Shown here: positions 12,201-24,011 of the stretch, one piece after another
How positions within the stretch are numbered: position 1 is the first letter of the stretch
Layout: every line of letters begins with the position of its first letter
From: Epichloe hybrida
Taxonomy: Eukaryota; Ascomycota; Sordariomycetes; Hypocreales; Clavicipitaceae
DNA: 64,000 bases
Direction of reading: 5' to 3'
Assembly (NCBI GenBank): GCA_019022495.1
Contig: JAFEKR010000019.1
Coordinates: 682,001-746,000, forward strand
Translations under genes and position numbers: made by a program
Notes under the pieces: model-generated
What the model saw: only the letters and a program-made list of their open reading frames with translations
Told to the model about the DNA's origin: nothing
The model's database searches: none

Positions 12201-13960
12201 AAAGAACACTATTCTAAAGAGGTCTTTAAAGGGATTATACCTAATACTAGTGCTATAGGGAAATTAAGTGTAAGAGAGGTATAAGTAAAGGCTTTATTAA
12301 GATTAATGCCTTTATTAAAGATAACCCCTTATAAGCCCTAAATTATTATATTTAGCGCTAGATTAGTAGTTATAAAAGGCATTTTTTATATACCTATAGA
12401 ACTTAAAGAGCTTAAATTCTATATCCTTAACATAGCTACCCCCTTTCTCTTCTTAATTACTAATATAGATAAGATATAAGTTAAGATTAATAACCTTACT
12501 AATGTACTTATCTAAGGTAATAAGACTATACCTATTATGTGATAATAGGGTTATCCTTAGTAGTTACTAGAGGTAAAAGAAATAGTTGCCTTCTACCTAT
12601 TAGAAGGAGATATCTATTAATTATATTATTAGCTTAGTTACCCTTCTATTTAATAGCTTACAAAGATCCTTTACTAAGCTAGTTATAAAGTTAAACACTA
12701 GGTAATTAAGAAATTAACTAAAGTCTGCCACCATTACTAAATATATAGTAAGGCCCCTAGTTAATTTAAATTTATAATTAAAGATAATTATAAATTTAAC
12801 TATAAGATTATTATTAATATTATATAAATTAATAGCTAACTAGTGCTTTATATTATTGATTTAGTAACCTTATTCTAAGTAGCCTAATTCCTTAATCTAA
12901 AGAAGTAGAAGGCTAGAGATATCTAGGATACTATCTGTAAATATTAGATTAATACTTATCTTAGACCTCTAGAATAGATTATTTACGATACTAGTAATAA
13001 CTTTACTTTTACTAAATTTAAGTATTATACTTAATTAATATTAATTAAGACTAATAAGATACTAATTAAAGTATATAATAGTATTAGAAAGGTTAAGAGA
13101 TATTATAGACCTTTACGCCAAGCCTATAATATTATTATAAACTTAATTAAAACGGAACTTACGCTAGAATAACATCTTTAAATAGCTATTAAAGCTATTA
13201 ATAACTCTATAGGCCTAAATAGTATTATCCTAACCCTACTAGTCTTTAGAGGCTACCTATGGATAATAGATAAGTTACTACTAAGTGTCTTTATTATTTA
13301 ATATACTAAAGTAATTTATAAAGCTACTAATAAAGTCCGCTATTATCTAGCTTTATAGCAAGTCTATAATACCCTTAAAGCCTAGAATAGCCCTAATATA
13401 GCGCCTATATATTAGCTACCCTTATAGGCTAATGTATATATATAAAGAGAGAAGGGTAGCTAGCATAGCCCTTATAAGCTACTTACTACTAATAGAGAGA
13501 CCTATATAGTTAATATGCCCTATAGCCTAGCAAAGTTCCGCTCTATAGTAGTAAAGCCTTATTATAAAGACCTATGTATTATAAAGGGACTAGAGTAGTA
13601 GGAGATAAAGCCTTATAACACGCTAAAGTAGTAGGAGATAAAGCCTAGTAATATAAAGGGAGAAGTAATTATATAACTAACTACTACTACTAAAGGAGAT
13701 TCTCTAATAAAAAAAAGTAAAGAACTATAGGCACTAGCTAAGAGAAAGCAAGGGAGACTAAGAAAAACCCTTATAGTTTAATTTATAAGTATAGAAGAGT
13801 CTAAAAAAGAGGCTTATAAAGCCTAAGAGGCCCTAAAGAGAAGCTATTAAGTTAAAGACTTATTACCTTACCCTAAAGGAATAAAAGTAAGGAGAAGAAA
13901 AGCTTATAATCTTAAGAAAAGCACTAGCCTAGTTTAACTCTATATACTTATTAATAAAGA
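8758..13960 (+). mobile_element. Ty1/copia retrotransposon relic 3 with 5' LTR, RIP-mutated gag and integrase
   Basis: A putative 5' LTR (8758-9223) is followed by a weakly mutated leader, then a strongly RIP-mutated gag-pol from about 10,340. A CCHC zinc knuckle is recognisable at 11770-11811 once TAC/TAT are read as former Cys/His codons (spacing C-x2-C-x4-H-x4-C). From 12726 to about 13600 one reading frame runs without any visible indel, interrupted only by transition-type stops. It reads as a copia GAG-pre-integrase C-H-H-C motif followed by the integrase core (D-L-V-T-L-F region, Y-D-x-x-N-N-F region, V-x-R-Y-x-R-P-L-R region). The element ends at about 13960 before any reverse transcriptase, so it is truncated. 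Confidence 0.8.
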
Positions 13961-14101
13961 TTAAGCGGCGCAGTAATGGAAAAAAGCCGTCGTCCGATCT
14001 GTAAGAAGAGTCAATGATCTGTGAAGTTTCGACCCTTGACTGACTCCCTTTGATAGAATTACTCGTGCCCCGCCCCACCTCACAGCGTACGGGGAAAGTT
14101 T

Positions 14102-14166
14102 GTTCGAGTTTGACTCGAACGGGTGTCGCCAGCCGCCAGCCACCAGCCGCCAGCCGCCAGCCGCCT
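14102..14166. repeat. Small inverted repeat and CAGCCGC tandem repeat
   Basis: GTTCGAGT-TTG-ACTCGAAC (14102-14120) is a perfect 8-bp inverted repeat. It is followed by about five CAGCCGC units (14129-14166). Both lie in the upstream region of the SNF2 gene, between the retrotransposon island and the ATG. Function is unknown. Confidence 0.6.
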
Positions 14167-14316
14167 CCAGTTAGAGTTAAAGTGGTATGTCACGTGCACC
14201 CGTGTTGTCGTCGTTGTCATCTCCCCAGTTTCTGCCGGCTACATTGGAGTTGGCGTCACGATTGCTCCAGCGCGTTATTACCACACGTCTCATTTCGGTA
14301 ACATGGGTTGATTAAA

Positions 14317-17300
14317 ATGAAAAATGAAAACGAACACCAAGTTATCGAAATTCTTGATGATGGCTGCACCGCGTCTGAAGATGACGTCCGCCCTCCAAAA
14401 GAATCTGCGTCGAATTCGAAGAAGCGAAAAGTTGATGTCGACAATATCTCGGAGAAGGTCCACTGGACCGACGACTCAGATGAGTTGCCTGTGAAGCCCA
14501 AGAAGAGGAGGGCGAAACGAAAATCAGCGACCATAAAAGAGAAGAAGACAAAGGGCAGCAATAATGCCGGCACACAAGATGAGATCGATCTGGAAGACCT
14601 TCCGGACTACCTGCAGGAGAGACGCCGAGCCTTTGATGCGGATAAGAAGCACCTTCACGAGGCGGCTCTTATGCTTCCACCTGACTATACTGGAATAGAG
14701 TTCCATGAGTCACGAGGACTAGATGAACTAAGGGAAAGGCCCGAGTTTGACATTAGCAGCGGCATCAAACCATCCAGGCCATACAAGGACATTGAACTAC
14801 CCCAATCAGCTGGGTTGATTCCAGCATCCATTGCTCAGTATTTGCGCGATTACCAGGTTGCGGGAGTTAAATTCCTCCATCGCAAGTTCGTTTACCAAGA
14901 GGGTGGCATCCTCGGCGATGATATGGGCCTTGGCAAGACGGTTCAAGTTGCGGCCTTTCTAACCGCTGCGTTCGGGAAGACAGGGGATGAGCGAGACGAC
15001 AAGCGGATGAGAGAGATTAGGTTCTGCCCCGGTCGGTGGTATCCACGGGTTCTGATCATCTGTCCAGGCTCTCTTATTATGAATTGGAGAAACGAGTTGA
15101 CCAGGTGGGGATGGTGGCATGTTGACATCTACCACGGCGCGAATAAGGATGACATTCTGGGAACTGCACGGGCGGGTCTCTTGGAGATAATGATCACGAC
15201 TTATGACACTTACAAGAACAATCGCAGCGGCATTAACATGGTGGCATGGGATGCGGTCATTGCAGACGAATGCCATAGGCTCAAGGATAGGAAAAGTGAG
15301 ACCACTAAAGCGCTGGAAGAAGTAAATGCCCTCTGTCGTATTGGGCTGACCGGGACCGCGATTCAAAATAAATACGAAGAGCTATGGACATTACTTAACT
15401 GGACTAATCCAGGGCATTTTGGCACCAGATCCGAATGGAAACAAACAATCAGCAAGCCGTTGGCCGTTGGACAATCCCATGATGCTACTGTGGCTCAGCT
15501 AAGTTTGGCCAGAAAAACAGCACAGTGGCTTGTTCAAAACCTTCTACCGCGCTATTTCCTCCGGCGAATGAAGACCTTGATCGCTGATCAGCTGCCTAAA
15601 AAGACAGACCGTGTGGTTTTCTGCCCGTTATCAGACTTACAGCGCGAGGCTTATAAGACCTTCATTGGTAGTGAGCAAGTCCAACTTCTCCTTGACCTTT
15701 CAGAAATATGCGAGCATGGCAAAAAGCAAGGCTGGTGTTATCGAACAACACTTCCCGATGGAACCCGGTGGGCTACGATTGTTTTCCCTAGCATGGTAGT
15801 ATTGCAGAAACTTGCCAATCATCTCGCCCTTCTCACACCGTCTACGACAGACATTGACGAGAAGCATGAGAGAGAGCTACGCACATTGAAGACCTGTATG
15901 CCAAACAGGTGGAAGCCAATGTATGAACAAAGAGACCAGATCAGAAACCTGGTAAACCCAGAGTTCTGTGGGAAATGGAAAGTCCTGAAAAAATTACTGA
16001 GGTTCTGGCATCAAAACGGCGATAAAGTGCTTGTGTTCTCACACAGTGTTCGACTACTTCGCATCTTGCAGCACCTTTTCACTAACACGAGCTATAGCGT
16101 CAGCTATCTCGATGGGTCGCTTACGTATGAGGAAAGACAAGATGTGGTCGATACCTTCAACACAGACGCGACACAATTCGTATTCCTGATTTCGACAAAG
16201 GCCGGCGGTGTTGGTCTGAATATCACATCTGCTAATAAGGTGGTCATCGTTGACCCGCATTGGAACCCTTCGTACGATTTGCAAGCTCAGGATCGAGCAT
16301 ATCGAATTGGACAGACTCGTGATGTGGAGGTTTTTCGACTCATCTCTTCGGGGACGGTGGAGGAAATTGTGTACGCGCGACAAATTTACAAACAACAACA
16401 GGCAAACATTGGCTACACCGCCTCCTCTGAACGCCGCTACTTTAAAGGTGTCCAGCAGGACGAAGACAGAAAAGGTGAGATATTTGGCTTGTCCAATATC
16501 TTCGCGTACCACAGCGACAGTAGCTTCGGGCTGCTGCGTGGTATCGTAAACAAGACCAATATTGCAGAGGCCAAAGCTGGTGTGCACCTGGCCGATGTAG
16601 ATCTTGAGAAAGCGGTCGAGGACGCGGAGTTGCAGGGCGTTGCCAAAAAGGAAGAGGCTGATGCTGAAGATGGCGGCATGGGTCAATTGGCCAATATATT
16701 AACAGCCGAGAACCAGCAACAGCTCCTCGCGTCGGAGCGGACAGGCCCCACTAAGAGCGATGCCATCCAAGCTATATTGACTTCAGTTGGCGTCGAATAC
16801 ACACACGATAACTCGGAAGTTATTGGGACGTCCAAAATAGAGGAACAGCTATCGCGCCAAGCAGCAAACAGACTATATGCGGATGGAGATGCACAAGGAC
16901 AGAACGCGCTGTTCGCAGACAGCCAAGATGAGGATGATGACGGTACTGTGCTTCATAGTACGTATCGTCCACCGCAGGACGTTTGCCTTCGGCAGTTCTG
17001 CTCGATGGCACGTGAATTCGGATTTGTCAATGCCACTGAGTTTGCTCTGGTAGTGGAGAGTTGGACACGCGAGGCAAGGCGGAACTGCCTAGATACGTTT
17101 TATCGACGACGAGAAGCGGCGCTGGAGGAAGCTCACAGCGTGAAGATGAAGAAAATGGCAGAGGCCGCCGCAGAAGCGGCAGCTGAAGTGAAGGATGAAG
17201 TGGCGGACGTCAAGAATGAGCCTCGTAGCTCGTCACGGATGAAGTCTGAGGATTTGGATCAAAAAAAGGTGATAACAAAGGGGTTCAAGTCCGAAGACGT

Positions 17301-17508
17301 CGAAAATGAAGAGAACAGTGGCGATGACAAGACCACAACGACAATCATCAAGAACGATGATGGCAACGACAACATTGTGAAGCACGAGCTCGGCTACAAG
17401 CACGAATCCAACTCGCCAAGCTATGACTCGAAGCCACTGAAGGGCGCTGGTGGCTCAAAGAGAAGCTCGATATTCATATCGGACGGCGATGAGGATGACG
17501 AGCTTTAG
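14317..17508 (+). CDS. SNF2-family DNA-dependent ATPase, ERCC6L2/Rad26-like
   Basis: Single exon, about 1063 aa. The first ATG is at 14317; the open frame extends slightly upstream but has no earlier ATG. Counting from the TTG three codons upstream, the Walker A motif GDDMGLGKT is near residues 203-211. The DEAH-box equivalent DECH is at 320-323, followed by LTGTAIQN, STKAGGVGLNIT near 629 and QAQDRAYRIGQTRD near 659. These are helicase motifs I, II, III, V and VI of Swi2/Snf2 ATPases. The conserved block after the helicase core (near 745-775) is typical of ERCC6L2-like proteins, implicated in DNA-damage repair. The N-terminus has basic nuclear-localisation-like clusters and the C-terminus is long, charged and probably disordered. 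The frame is intact although it abuts a RIP-mutated island. Confidence 0.9.
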   Translation: MKNENEHQVIEILDDGCTASEDDVRPPKESASNSKKRKVDVDNISEKVHWTDDSDELPVKPKKRRAKRKSATIKEKKTKGSNNAGTQDEIDLEDLPDYLQERRRAFDADKKHLHEAALMLPPDYTGIEFHESRGLDELRERPEFDISSGIKPSRPYKDIELPQSAGLIPASIAQYLRDYQVAGVKFLHRKFVYQEGGILGDDMGLGKTVQVAAFLTAAFGKTGDERDDKRMREIRFCPGRWYPRVLIICPGSLIMNWRNELTRWGWWHVDIYHGANKDDILGTARAGLLEIMITTYDTYKNNRSGINMVAWDAVIADECHRLKDRKSETTKALEEVNALCRIGLTGTAIQNKYEELWTLLNWTNPGHFGTRSEWKQTISKPLAVGQSHDATVAQLSLARKTAQWLVQNLLPRYFLRRMKTLIADQLPKKTDRVVFCPLSDLQREAYKTFIGSEQVQLLLDLSEICEHGKKQGWCYRTTLPDGTRWATIVFPSMVVLQKLANHLALLTPSTTDIDEKHERELRTLKTCMPNRWKPMYEQRDQIRNLVNPEFCGKWKVLKKLLRFWHQNGDKVLVFSHSVRLLRILQHLFTNTSYSVSYLDGSLTYEERQDVVDTFNTDATQFVFLISTKAGGVGLNITSANKVVIVDPHWNPSYDLQAQDRAYRIGQTRDVEVFRLISSGTVEEIVYARQIYKQQQANIGYTASSERRYFKGVQQDEDRKGEIFGLSNIFAYHSDSSFGLLRGIVNKTNIAEAKAGVHLADVDLEKAVEDAELQGVAKKEEADAEDGGMGQLANILTAENQQQLLASERTGPTKSDAIQAILTSVGVEYTHDNSEVIGTSKIEEQLSRQAANRLYADGDAQGQNALFADSQDEDDDGTVLHSTYRPPQDVCLRQFCSMAREFGFVNATEFALVVESWTREARRNCLDTFYRRREAALEEAHSVKMKKMAEAAAEAAAEVKDEVADVKNEPRSSSRMKSEDLDQKKVITKGFKSEDVENEENSGDDKTTTTIIKNDDGNDNIVKHELGYKHESNSPSYDSKPLKGAGGSKRSSIFISDGDEDDEL

Positions 17509-17901
17509 GCGGTTAAGGAATGGCGTTAAAAAAAGATGTGTTTTTTTTTCTCCCCTGTAAACAGGATACCCCGCGTATAGTCATAGACATTGTTACATTA
17601 TACGAAGCCGTTACTATGCTCCATTACTTTGGCAGTGTCGTCCCTCCCTCGTTTATTGAATCGACAAATTCAAATCCAACTATGCCAACGCCATACCAAT
17701 GAATAAAAGTGTTTGAGAATCAGTACAAAGTTTGACTGCATCTAAACAAGCAGTGTTGTCATGCCCAGAACAGTGCAATATTTCAGTCAGCCATAAACCC
17801 AGACCTGCAAAAAGCTCCCACCAAATCATAAAATGGCATTCCTCATTTCCAAGCCTCGATGGGCAATCATTCATCACCCTCAAGGCTTTCTCGAACCCCA
17901 T

Positions 17902-18529
17902 CTACAGCAACTCAAAGTCATCCAACTGATCCCTGTACTTCATGATATTCCTCTTAATCTTACTACCAACCGACCAAGTGACAAAGTCCTCCGTCGACCT
18001 CGTCACCAAGTACGCCGGGTCCGTGACCGCCTCGACCCCCACGCGCACATGGCCCTGCTCAATCATCTTGGTAGCCGCCTGCACCGTCTCCGGCCATGCG
18101 CAGCCGCGTCATCACGACGGGGAGTCGTCTTCGCGCAAAGGCGCTCACCGTCACGCTGTTCTCCACGGCGGACAATTTTGATTTGCTCGACAGGATCCCC
18201 ATGTCGTAGAGCTTGTTGAGGAGGAGCTCCTCGTGTTTTCGGCGGACGGCGTTTTCGGGAGGGAGGAGGGAGAGACGATGCGCCAGTTGACGTAGGGACT
18301 GCGGAGGGGGGAGAAGGAAAAAGTCTCGTCAGTACGGTCAGCTCGTTTGTTCGGGAGGGGCAAGTAGGACGTACGCCGCAGATTCGGTTGTATTTATGGT
18401 AATCTTCTGGCTTCTGGATCATGTACCGCCGGATGACAGCCTTGTCGCGATGGTCATTGTCGGACTTGTAGCTGATGAAGTCGGTTTTGCGAAGGAGCTT
18501 TGCTCGTGGAACTTGAGCTTGCGCACCAT
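17902..18529 (-). CDS. IMP3: U3 snoRNP protein Imp3, frame broken by two one-base indels
   Basis: Exons 18529..18375 and 18298..17902, with intron donor GTACGT and acceptor CAG, encode about 183 aa, the usual length of Imp3. Imp3 is an S4-domain component of the SSU processome that helps U3 snoRNA pair with pre-rRNA in the nucleolus. Matching features are the start [20 protein letters not shown] before the intron, the S4-type [14 protein letters not shown] segment and the end DQLDDFELL. As written, the frame breaks twice: one base is missing near 18499-18502 (codon 10), and one extra C lies near 18090-18091. Between and after these points the frames are conserved. Imp3 is essential in yeast and no second copy is seen here, so sequencing error is more likely than a pseudogene. 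Confidence 0.85.
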
Positions 18530-18798
18530 GATGGCGGGGTTGCGAATACTCTGAGAGTGGTGGCCACTTGATGGATCTGGATTATTCTCGCTCGTTCATC
18601 GCAAGATTCGGTGAAGCAAGTTCGAAAGGCTGGCCGATGTCCAAGAAAAAAAGTTTAAGTGGGGTCGGTCCCCCCCGTGTTTCGGCATTTCATGACCGCC
18701 GACCAACTTCACCAAACCTTGCATATTCCACCCCCCCCTCTGGTGATATTTCATTGCAATAGCTTCAACGGCCTTCGCCAGCCAGCAAGCAGCCCGCC
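18530..18798. promoter_or_regulatory. Shared divergent promoter region of IMP3 and the bS18m gene
   Basis: Only 269 bp separate the two divergent ATGs, so both promoters must lie here or overlap the 5' UTRs. The region contains C-rich and pyrimidine-rich tracts, but I see no specific recognised site. Both genes serve ribosome production, one nucleolar and one mitochondrial. Confidence 0.45.
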
Positions 18799-19583
18799 AT
18801 GCCTCCACGGCTCTTGTACAGCGCCCTACGCGCGCCATCCTCATCCTCGTCCTCGTCCTCGTCCTCCCTTTTCACCCGCGCCATCTCCTCCACTCCGGCC
18901 GTCGCAGCTCCTCCTCGCCAACACCCTCATCCGGACACGCGCGCAGCAGCCCCCTCCAATCCCTCCAGCAGCAGCAACCTCCTGTCCATCAGCAACGACA
19001 GACACAAGCGTGCCCCCCATTACCGGCCCGTAGCTCGTCCCGGCGAAGCAGCCAGCAACATGCTGGACCGCATCACGAGCACGCAGCATCGGAGCAAGCT
19101 CGAATCCGTAGAGGCCCTGCGCAATGCCAAGAACTCGTCCGACTACCTGCGGCAGATGCCTCGTCGATGGGACGCCGGCGACGTGTACTCGCCGCACGAT
19201 CTTAGCCCGATCGAGATGCGCAAGTGGAGGAAGAGATCGCTGAGGAAGAATGATGTGATTGATGCTTTGGGCATTCGACCTCTGGATATGTACAAGGTAC
19301 GAAGAGAATTCGCCATTTGTTCACTGATGAGAAAGCTCCAGTGTGACCCGAATGAATGCTGATGATGGAGGAGGGGGCCGGGGGACAACAGAACTTTTCC
19401 TTGGTGCAGGAATTCACGACTTCGTCAGGCCAGATTATTCACTCGGCTGGCACGAGCTTGCGACCTGTTAACCAGCGCAAAATTGCAAAGATGATTCGAA
19501 GGGTGCAGGGCATGGGCATTTACCCCACTATCCACGATCATCCTGAAATGATTCGAGACGATTTCTTCCCTGATAGGAGATGA
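18799..19583 (+). CDS. RSM18: Mitochondrial small-subunit ribosomal protein bS18m (Rsm18-like)
   Basis: The CDS is join(18799..19296,19392..19583), 229 aa, in phase 0 across the intron (donor GTACGA, TGCTGAT branch site, acceptor CAG). The N-terminus is rich in Arg, Ser and Ala with a run of ten serines, which fits a mitochondrial presequence. The C-terminal domain has the bS18 signature: FTTSSGQI, then TSLRPVNQRKIAKMIRR and a final basic tail. Bacterial S18 binds 16S rRNA on the platform; the mitochondrial homologue does the same in the mitoribosome. The N-terminal extension is typical of fungal versions. Confidence 0.85.
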
Positions 19584-19800
19584 GCTGTGAGTTTGCTAAA
19601 AGGGGGGGGGGGGGTCAAATGGGGAAGCAAAGTATGGGTATAGATCGTGAAGGCGACGGTCCGAGGCGTTGCCATGCCTCACTTCCTATCATGTAGCCGC
19701 TATATGTACAACAGCCTAAAGCTTCATTTTCATAAAAAGATGTATAAATACAAATGCCCCCAAATCTTATCACTTCTGGTCCGCTCTTTCGTACCCTTGA

Positions 19801-22246
19801 TCATGTCTTCATGACCCGCTTGATCTTGATCTGACACAGCCCGAACTCATTGAGCCGCCTGCCCACTTTGTCGAGCTCGGCCCATGCTGCTCGGTACTTC
19901 TTCTTCACCCAATCGCGGTAATTCGCTTGTAGTTCTTGTCCGGGGAGTGCATTGTGTGCGATGGCTAATCTGGACAACGCATTAGCCTTGATTTGTGCTA
20001 TTGTCAGCGACAGAGTTGGGAATGGCAACAACTTACGTCGTGGGATCTGGCTCCGATCCCACAAGGGATTCCATATCCATGATTAACCCTCGGATCTCTT
20101 TCTCATTGCCACTACCAGCAATGGCTCCCACGTAAGCATTGTACACGGCAGGAGGCACCTCCAAGTCCATTCTCTCGATTCTCTCCCAGATTTCTCGGGC
20201 TTGCTTGTCGCCGCCGGATTTCTTCTCCAATGCCCAGAATACAGCTTCTAAACTGGCGTATGATGGGCCTTCGGCAGACCGAGTGATCTCGTTCCAGAAA
20301 TCAAGAGCCGTGATGGGCTTGTCGCAAGCGGTGTATGCCAACATCAGACCGTTGTAAAGCTTCGTGTTTGGTTGGATCATGGTGTCCGTTTTCAACATGT
20401 TATGTATCATTGCAAGTCCCTCAGGATCGGGATTTTGCGCCACTCCTTCCAGGTACTGAATATATGTCTCCATTGTGGGATGATAGGATTTGTTACGGTG
20501 TTGCCGCATGTGTCCGAATATATGGGAAGCCATATCGGGTCGCTTTCGGTTGAAAAAAGCCTTCATAAGCTTCATCCGACGCTCAAAGCTTGTGTCCTGG
20601 AAGAATTGTTGCAGAAGCTGGTATGCTCCCCACGCACGGGATGTGCTTGTTCCTGCGTCGAGGCAAAATGCGACAAATGCGTTTTGCACCACTTCGCGCT
20701 GCTGCTCGCTGTAGTGAAATGAATGGATGGACAAGAGATCCATCACATCAAAGTTTTGGTCGTTTTCTAGAAACTTCACGCACAGAGCGCCTACTGTTTG
20801 CGGTTCCAGGAGTATTTGCTCCTCCGCAACGGCCTCGAGGAGCGCAAGAATAAGTTTAAAGTCGGGGGGCACTTGCTCTGACAGTAGAGTCAAGAACCTG
20901 TTCGACAATCGGCAAAACTCGCCAAAAAGATCAGAGCCCTGTTCATTATTCCAAGGTTCATAGTGCCTGACTTGTTCGAAGGCTCGTCTCGCGCCCTCAA
21001 CATCTCTAGTTTCGAGCCGCAGCTGGAGCAGGATGAGAAACGTTTCACCGTTGGGGGCAATACCCTTCTCGATGCCGAGCGCGAGGATATCCTCGGCCAT
21101 TTTGGAGTCTTGTGTCTCAAGTGCCACCGTTAACAAACCGTTGATTGTGCTGACGGTTGGGCTGATGGGTCCGTTGCGATCAACCATGTGTGGCATCATG
21201 GCATCTACCTCGGCCAGACTTTTCCCGAGGAGTAAAATCGACTGTAGAATCACGTCCCAGTGTTTTCGTTTCGGTTGTGACTGGCCCAATTCGAGAAGGA
21301 GAGGCACTGCCCACTCCTGAAGACCGTTGCGTCGGGCAAATGACGCGACAGTCCGATAGACTTGCGCCTGAGGATATTTTTGATTGATCGGTTGGCTGAG
21401 CCAATGCTGAGTCTCGGCCACGCGATCCTTGTTCGCGAAGTAGTCAACCATGACAAATTGAATGCCAGCATCGTACGGGACCCCATGATCCATTGCATGG
21501 GCGACTAATGCAACAAGCTCCTTCTCCTTGTCTTCTCTGGCAAGCCCCCGAGCAACTGACTCCAACAAACGGTCATCTTGTGACAAATAAGAAAAGTGGG
21601 CAGGGTTTTGCCATTCGGACAACAGCATGTGCATTGCCTCTTCCGACGCCCCAAACTCGCACAGCATTTTAACGAGGTGGCTCCATTGCAGCTCAGGGTC
21701 TCCCGCTTTTCCCGAGTAATTGCCCGACGAGCACAGGGCATGTAGCGCTTTTGCAAAGTCCAGGTGGTTCTTCGTTCTTTCTTGTGGTTTGATATTTAGG
21801 AGGACTTGCCGTGCAATTGATAAATCGGCCGCACACAACGATTTGACATGCTGATCTTCTCGGGGACTTGATGACAGATACTCCAGCAGTCGACGACATT
21901 GAAGAGCCTGGGTACTGTTCAGCGGTATCCTCCTCTTCAGCTTGGACTGCATAAGCTTCCTCCAGGCATCCAACAACTCTTTTCTGGGGGGTGCTCGCAA
22001 ATTGTCGAGCATGCGACTCCTCCAAACCATGACTTGCATCCATCCGGGCTCGTATTCAGGTTGTCTGATCTCTCGGGGTGGCTTTTGAAATAGGACGTTG
22101 AGGAAGGTTCGTTCGAAACTTCGTCGCACCGCCGGTCGTGCGCTTGGCCGTCGCCGGGCGATGCTCGTGTAGGAAAGACATGCTGGCGCAGAAGTAGCCC
22201 GGTACATGAGGAGCAGACGACCATGGCGGGTCAAATTCGCCCTCAT
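19801..22246 (-). CDS. PPR-type mitochondrial protein (CIA84/CYA5-like)
   Basis: Exons 22246..20037 and 19969..19801 give 792 aa. The intron (donor GTAAGT, GCTAAT branch site, acceptor CCAG) restores the frame and yields a continuous PDPTT-LAIAHNALPG segment. The N-terminus is Arg/Ser/Ala-rich, as for mitochondrial import. The body is made of degenerate helical pairs like pentatricopeptide repeats, clearest near residues 600-735. The EPGW motif after the presequence and the ending NALPGQELQ plus a basic tail resemble fungal organelle PPR proteins. These act either in complex I assembly (CIA84) or in cox1 expression (CYA5), and I cannot decide between the two. The gene is convergent with the bS18m gene and divergent from GPI11. 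Confidence 0.7.
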
Positions 22247-23162
22247 GGTTGTTTCAATTTATGAAATGAGGATGCTGGTACATGTCAGCAGTGAATTGAA
22301 AATCGCCGCAGCAGTTTCACTCACTGAATCATTATTAGGGCTCGCCAAATCCCATTCGTGCCATTGCAGTCGATTGTAGATAAAGCAACATGCATATGAA
22401 GCTATGTTCACCAAGCTGCTGATAATTAATATGGGTCTGGTACGGAGGAGTATTCTTCGTTCGTTCGTCAATACACCGAGGTTTCGCCGCGAGAAGGACT
22501 TTGCCTACCCTAAACCTAACGCTAAAATGTCACGGCACAGGTCAATGGTGCAGGTCAGAACGATGCAAATAAGACATGATAACTATAAGTGATAAATATA
22601 TAGAGAAGAGAAAAATCTAAACTATAGTATTCTAAATATAAGAGTCGGCTGGCAATCTGGGCGGCTAAACTAGTGATCGACGATAATAGATGACGAACCA
22701 ATACGGCTCGCCACTGTGGCTCTTTTTTCCATGCACATGTCCAAGCATTATGCGAATGATCAGAGTTGAAACAACAAAAGTCGTTCGCATAACCAACAGT
22801 TTTCGGCCTGGGGTCTAAAGCCATAAAAATATAGTAATTGACCTGGAGCCCGTCGGGTCAAGTTTGCTAAGGGAGTCGAGTTCGAATTCACTGAAGCCGA
22901 ATGTGATTTGCCAGGTTATACTGATCCGCTACTCCGTACTCGACTCGTGATTCCCTTGGTTCCACAAGAAAATAGAAGTAATCGCGCGCCTGGAGACAAT
23001 GTCTGTTAGTACATATGTATCATGGTCCTCCGAAATCCGGGCCAGCACATTTTCTGCCCCATGGTAGTCACGTGACTATATATCCTTGGAAAACACCAAT
23101 TGAAGCTTGTCTTTCACAAGCCAGCTTCGACAAGCTCTGGAATCCCAGCAACCCAGACCACC
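22247..23162. other. Divergent intergenic region, no gene seen
   Basis: This 916-bp stretch lies between the divergent PPR and GPI11 genes. It contains a short telomere-like CCCTAAACCTAAC at about 22508-22520 and one CTACTCCGTACTC copy of a motif that recurs in the window. No coding signal. Confidence 0.5.
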
Positions 23163-24011
23163 ATGTCATCGACATTGGTTAAAGAGGCCTCGGCCCAGGC
23201 TACCGAGACCAAACCATCATCTGTGACCATTCAACCAGTCGCAATCATCGACAGCCCCCTCGCGAAAAGCGTCGCGCTCGTGCGCCCCATCCTCCTCGCC
23301 GGACTTCTCGCTCTCCGATTCAACGCTCTCGTCGCAGACCCCGTGTCGTCCCTTCGAACGGCCCTCCCCGGCGTCGCCATCATTCAGCTCGCCTACGCAG
23401 TCCTGTGTCTGCCCGTCGCGGGGTCCCAAGCTGGCAAAGGAGCCAGAAAGACTCGCCCCGGCGAAAAGAAAAAGAGCGACACTAGCCCGCGAACCACCAT
23501 TTCGGTATGCAAGTCCAACCACGAACAGAACTCAGAAATAAGAATCTGAGACCGTGATATCTTGAATCTTGCTAACACAATGCCACAGACTGCCATCATT
23601 GCGCTCCTCCTAACGGGCATCTTGACGCCTGCCGTACATATTCTTTTTGTCTTATTCGGTGCCCCGTTCCTCGACCACGTCGCTCACACGGCTCTGTGCG
23701 CGGCCCATTTCGCTCTACTTGCGATTTTCCCTATACTCTACTCAAGAGGTAGTGATGGCCAAGCCTTGACATCTGTGGCTGGTGCTTCGGCACCGTTGGA
23801 CGAAACTTTTGGCAGTCTTGTTGGTGCCGTGGTTGGGGCTTGGCTCGGCGCAATTCCCATACCCTTGGATTGGGACCGAGACTGGCAGAAATGGCCTGTT
23901 ACTATACTGGTCGGCATGTATGCTGGATCATTATTGTGTAGTTCGGCGTCGGGGACTTTGTTCCATGGGAAGAGATTGGGTGGCGCACGGGAACAAGATC
24001 ACAAGGGTTAA
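23163..24011 (+). CDS. GPI11: GPI ethanolamine-phosphate transferase subunit Gpi11/PIG-F
   Basis: The CDS is join(23163..23504,23589..24011), 254 aa, phase 0, with a GCTAAC branch site in the intron. Several hydrophobic helices are separated by a Lys/Arg-rich loop (residues about 95-112). The hallmark near the end is the pattern W-D-R-D-W-Q-x-W-P-V-T-I followed by G-x-x-x-G, which is diagnostic of PIG-F proteins. PIG-F/Gpi11 supports the ER enzymes that add ethanolamine phosphate to the mannoses of the GPI anchor precursor. The start ATG has good context (CCACCATG) and length fits the family. Confidence 0.88.

Noticed and set aside
16054..16686. 210-codon minus-strand frame inside the SNF2 gene
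   Set aside because: Antisense shadow of conserved helicase motifs V and VI.
19969..20036. Possible frameshift near the end of the PPR-protein gene
   Set aside because: A 67-nt intron ending in CCAG, with a GCTAAT branch site, restores the frame and the NALPG motif.
22508..22520. Telomeric repeat CCCTAAACCTAAC
   Set aside because: Only two imperfect units, inside a gene-rich block; too short to be an interstitial telomere.
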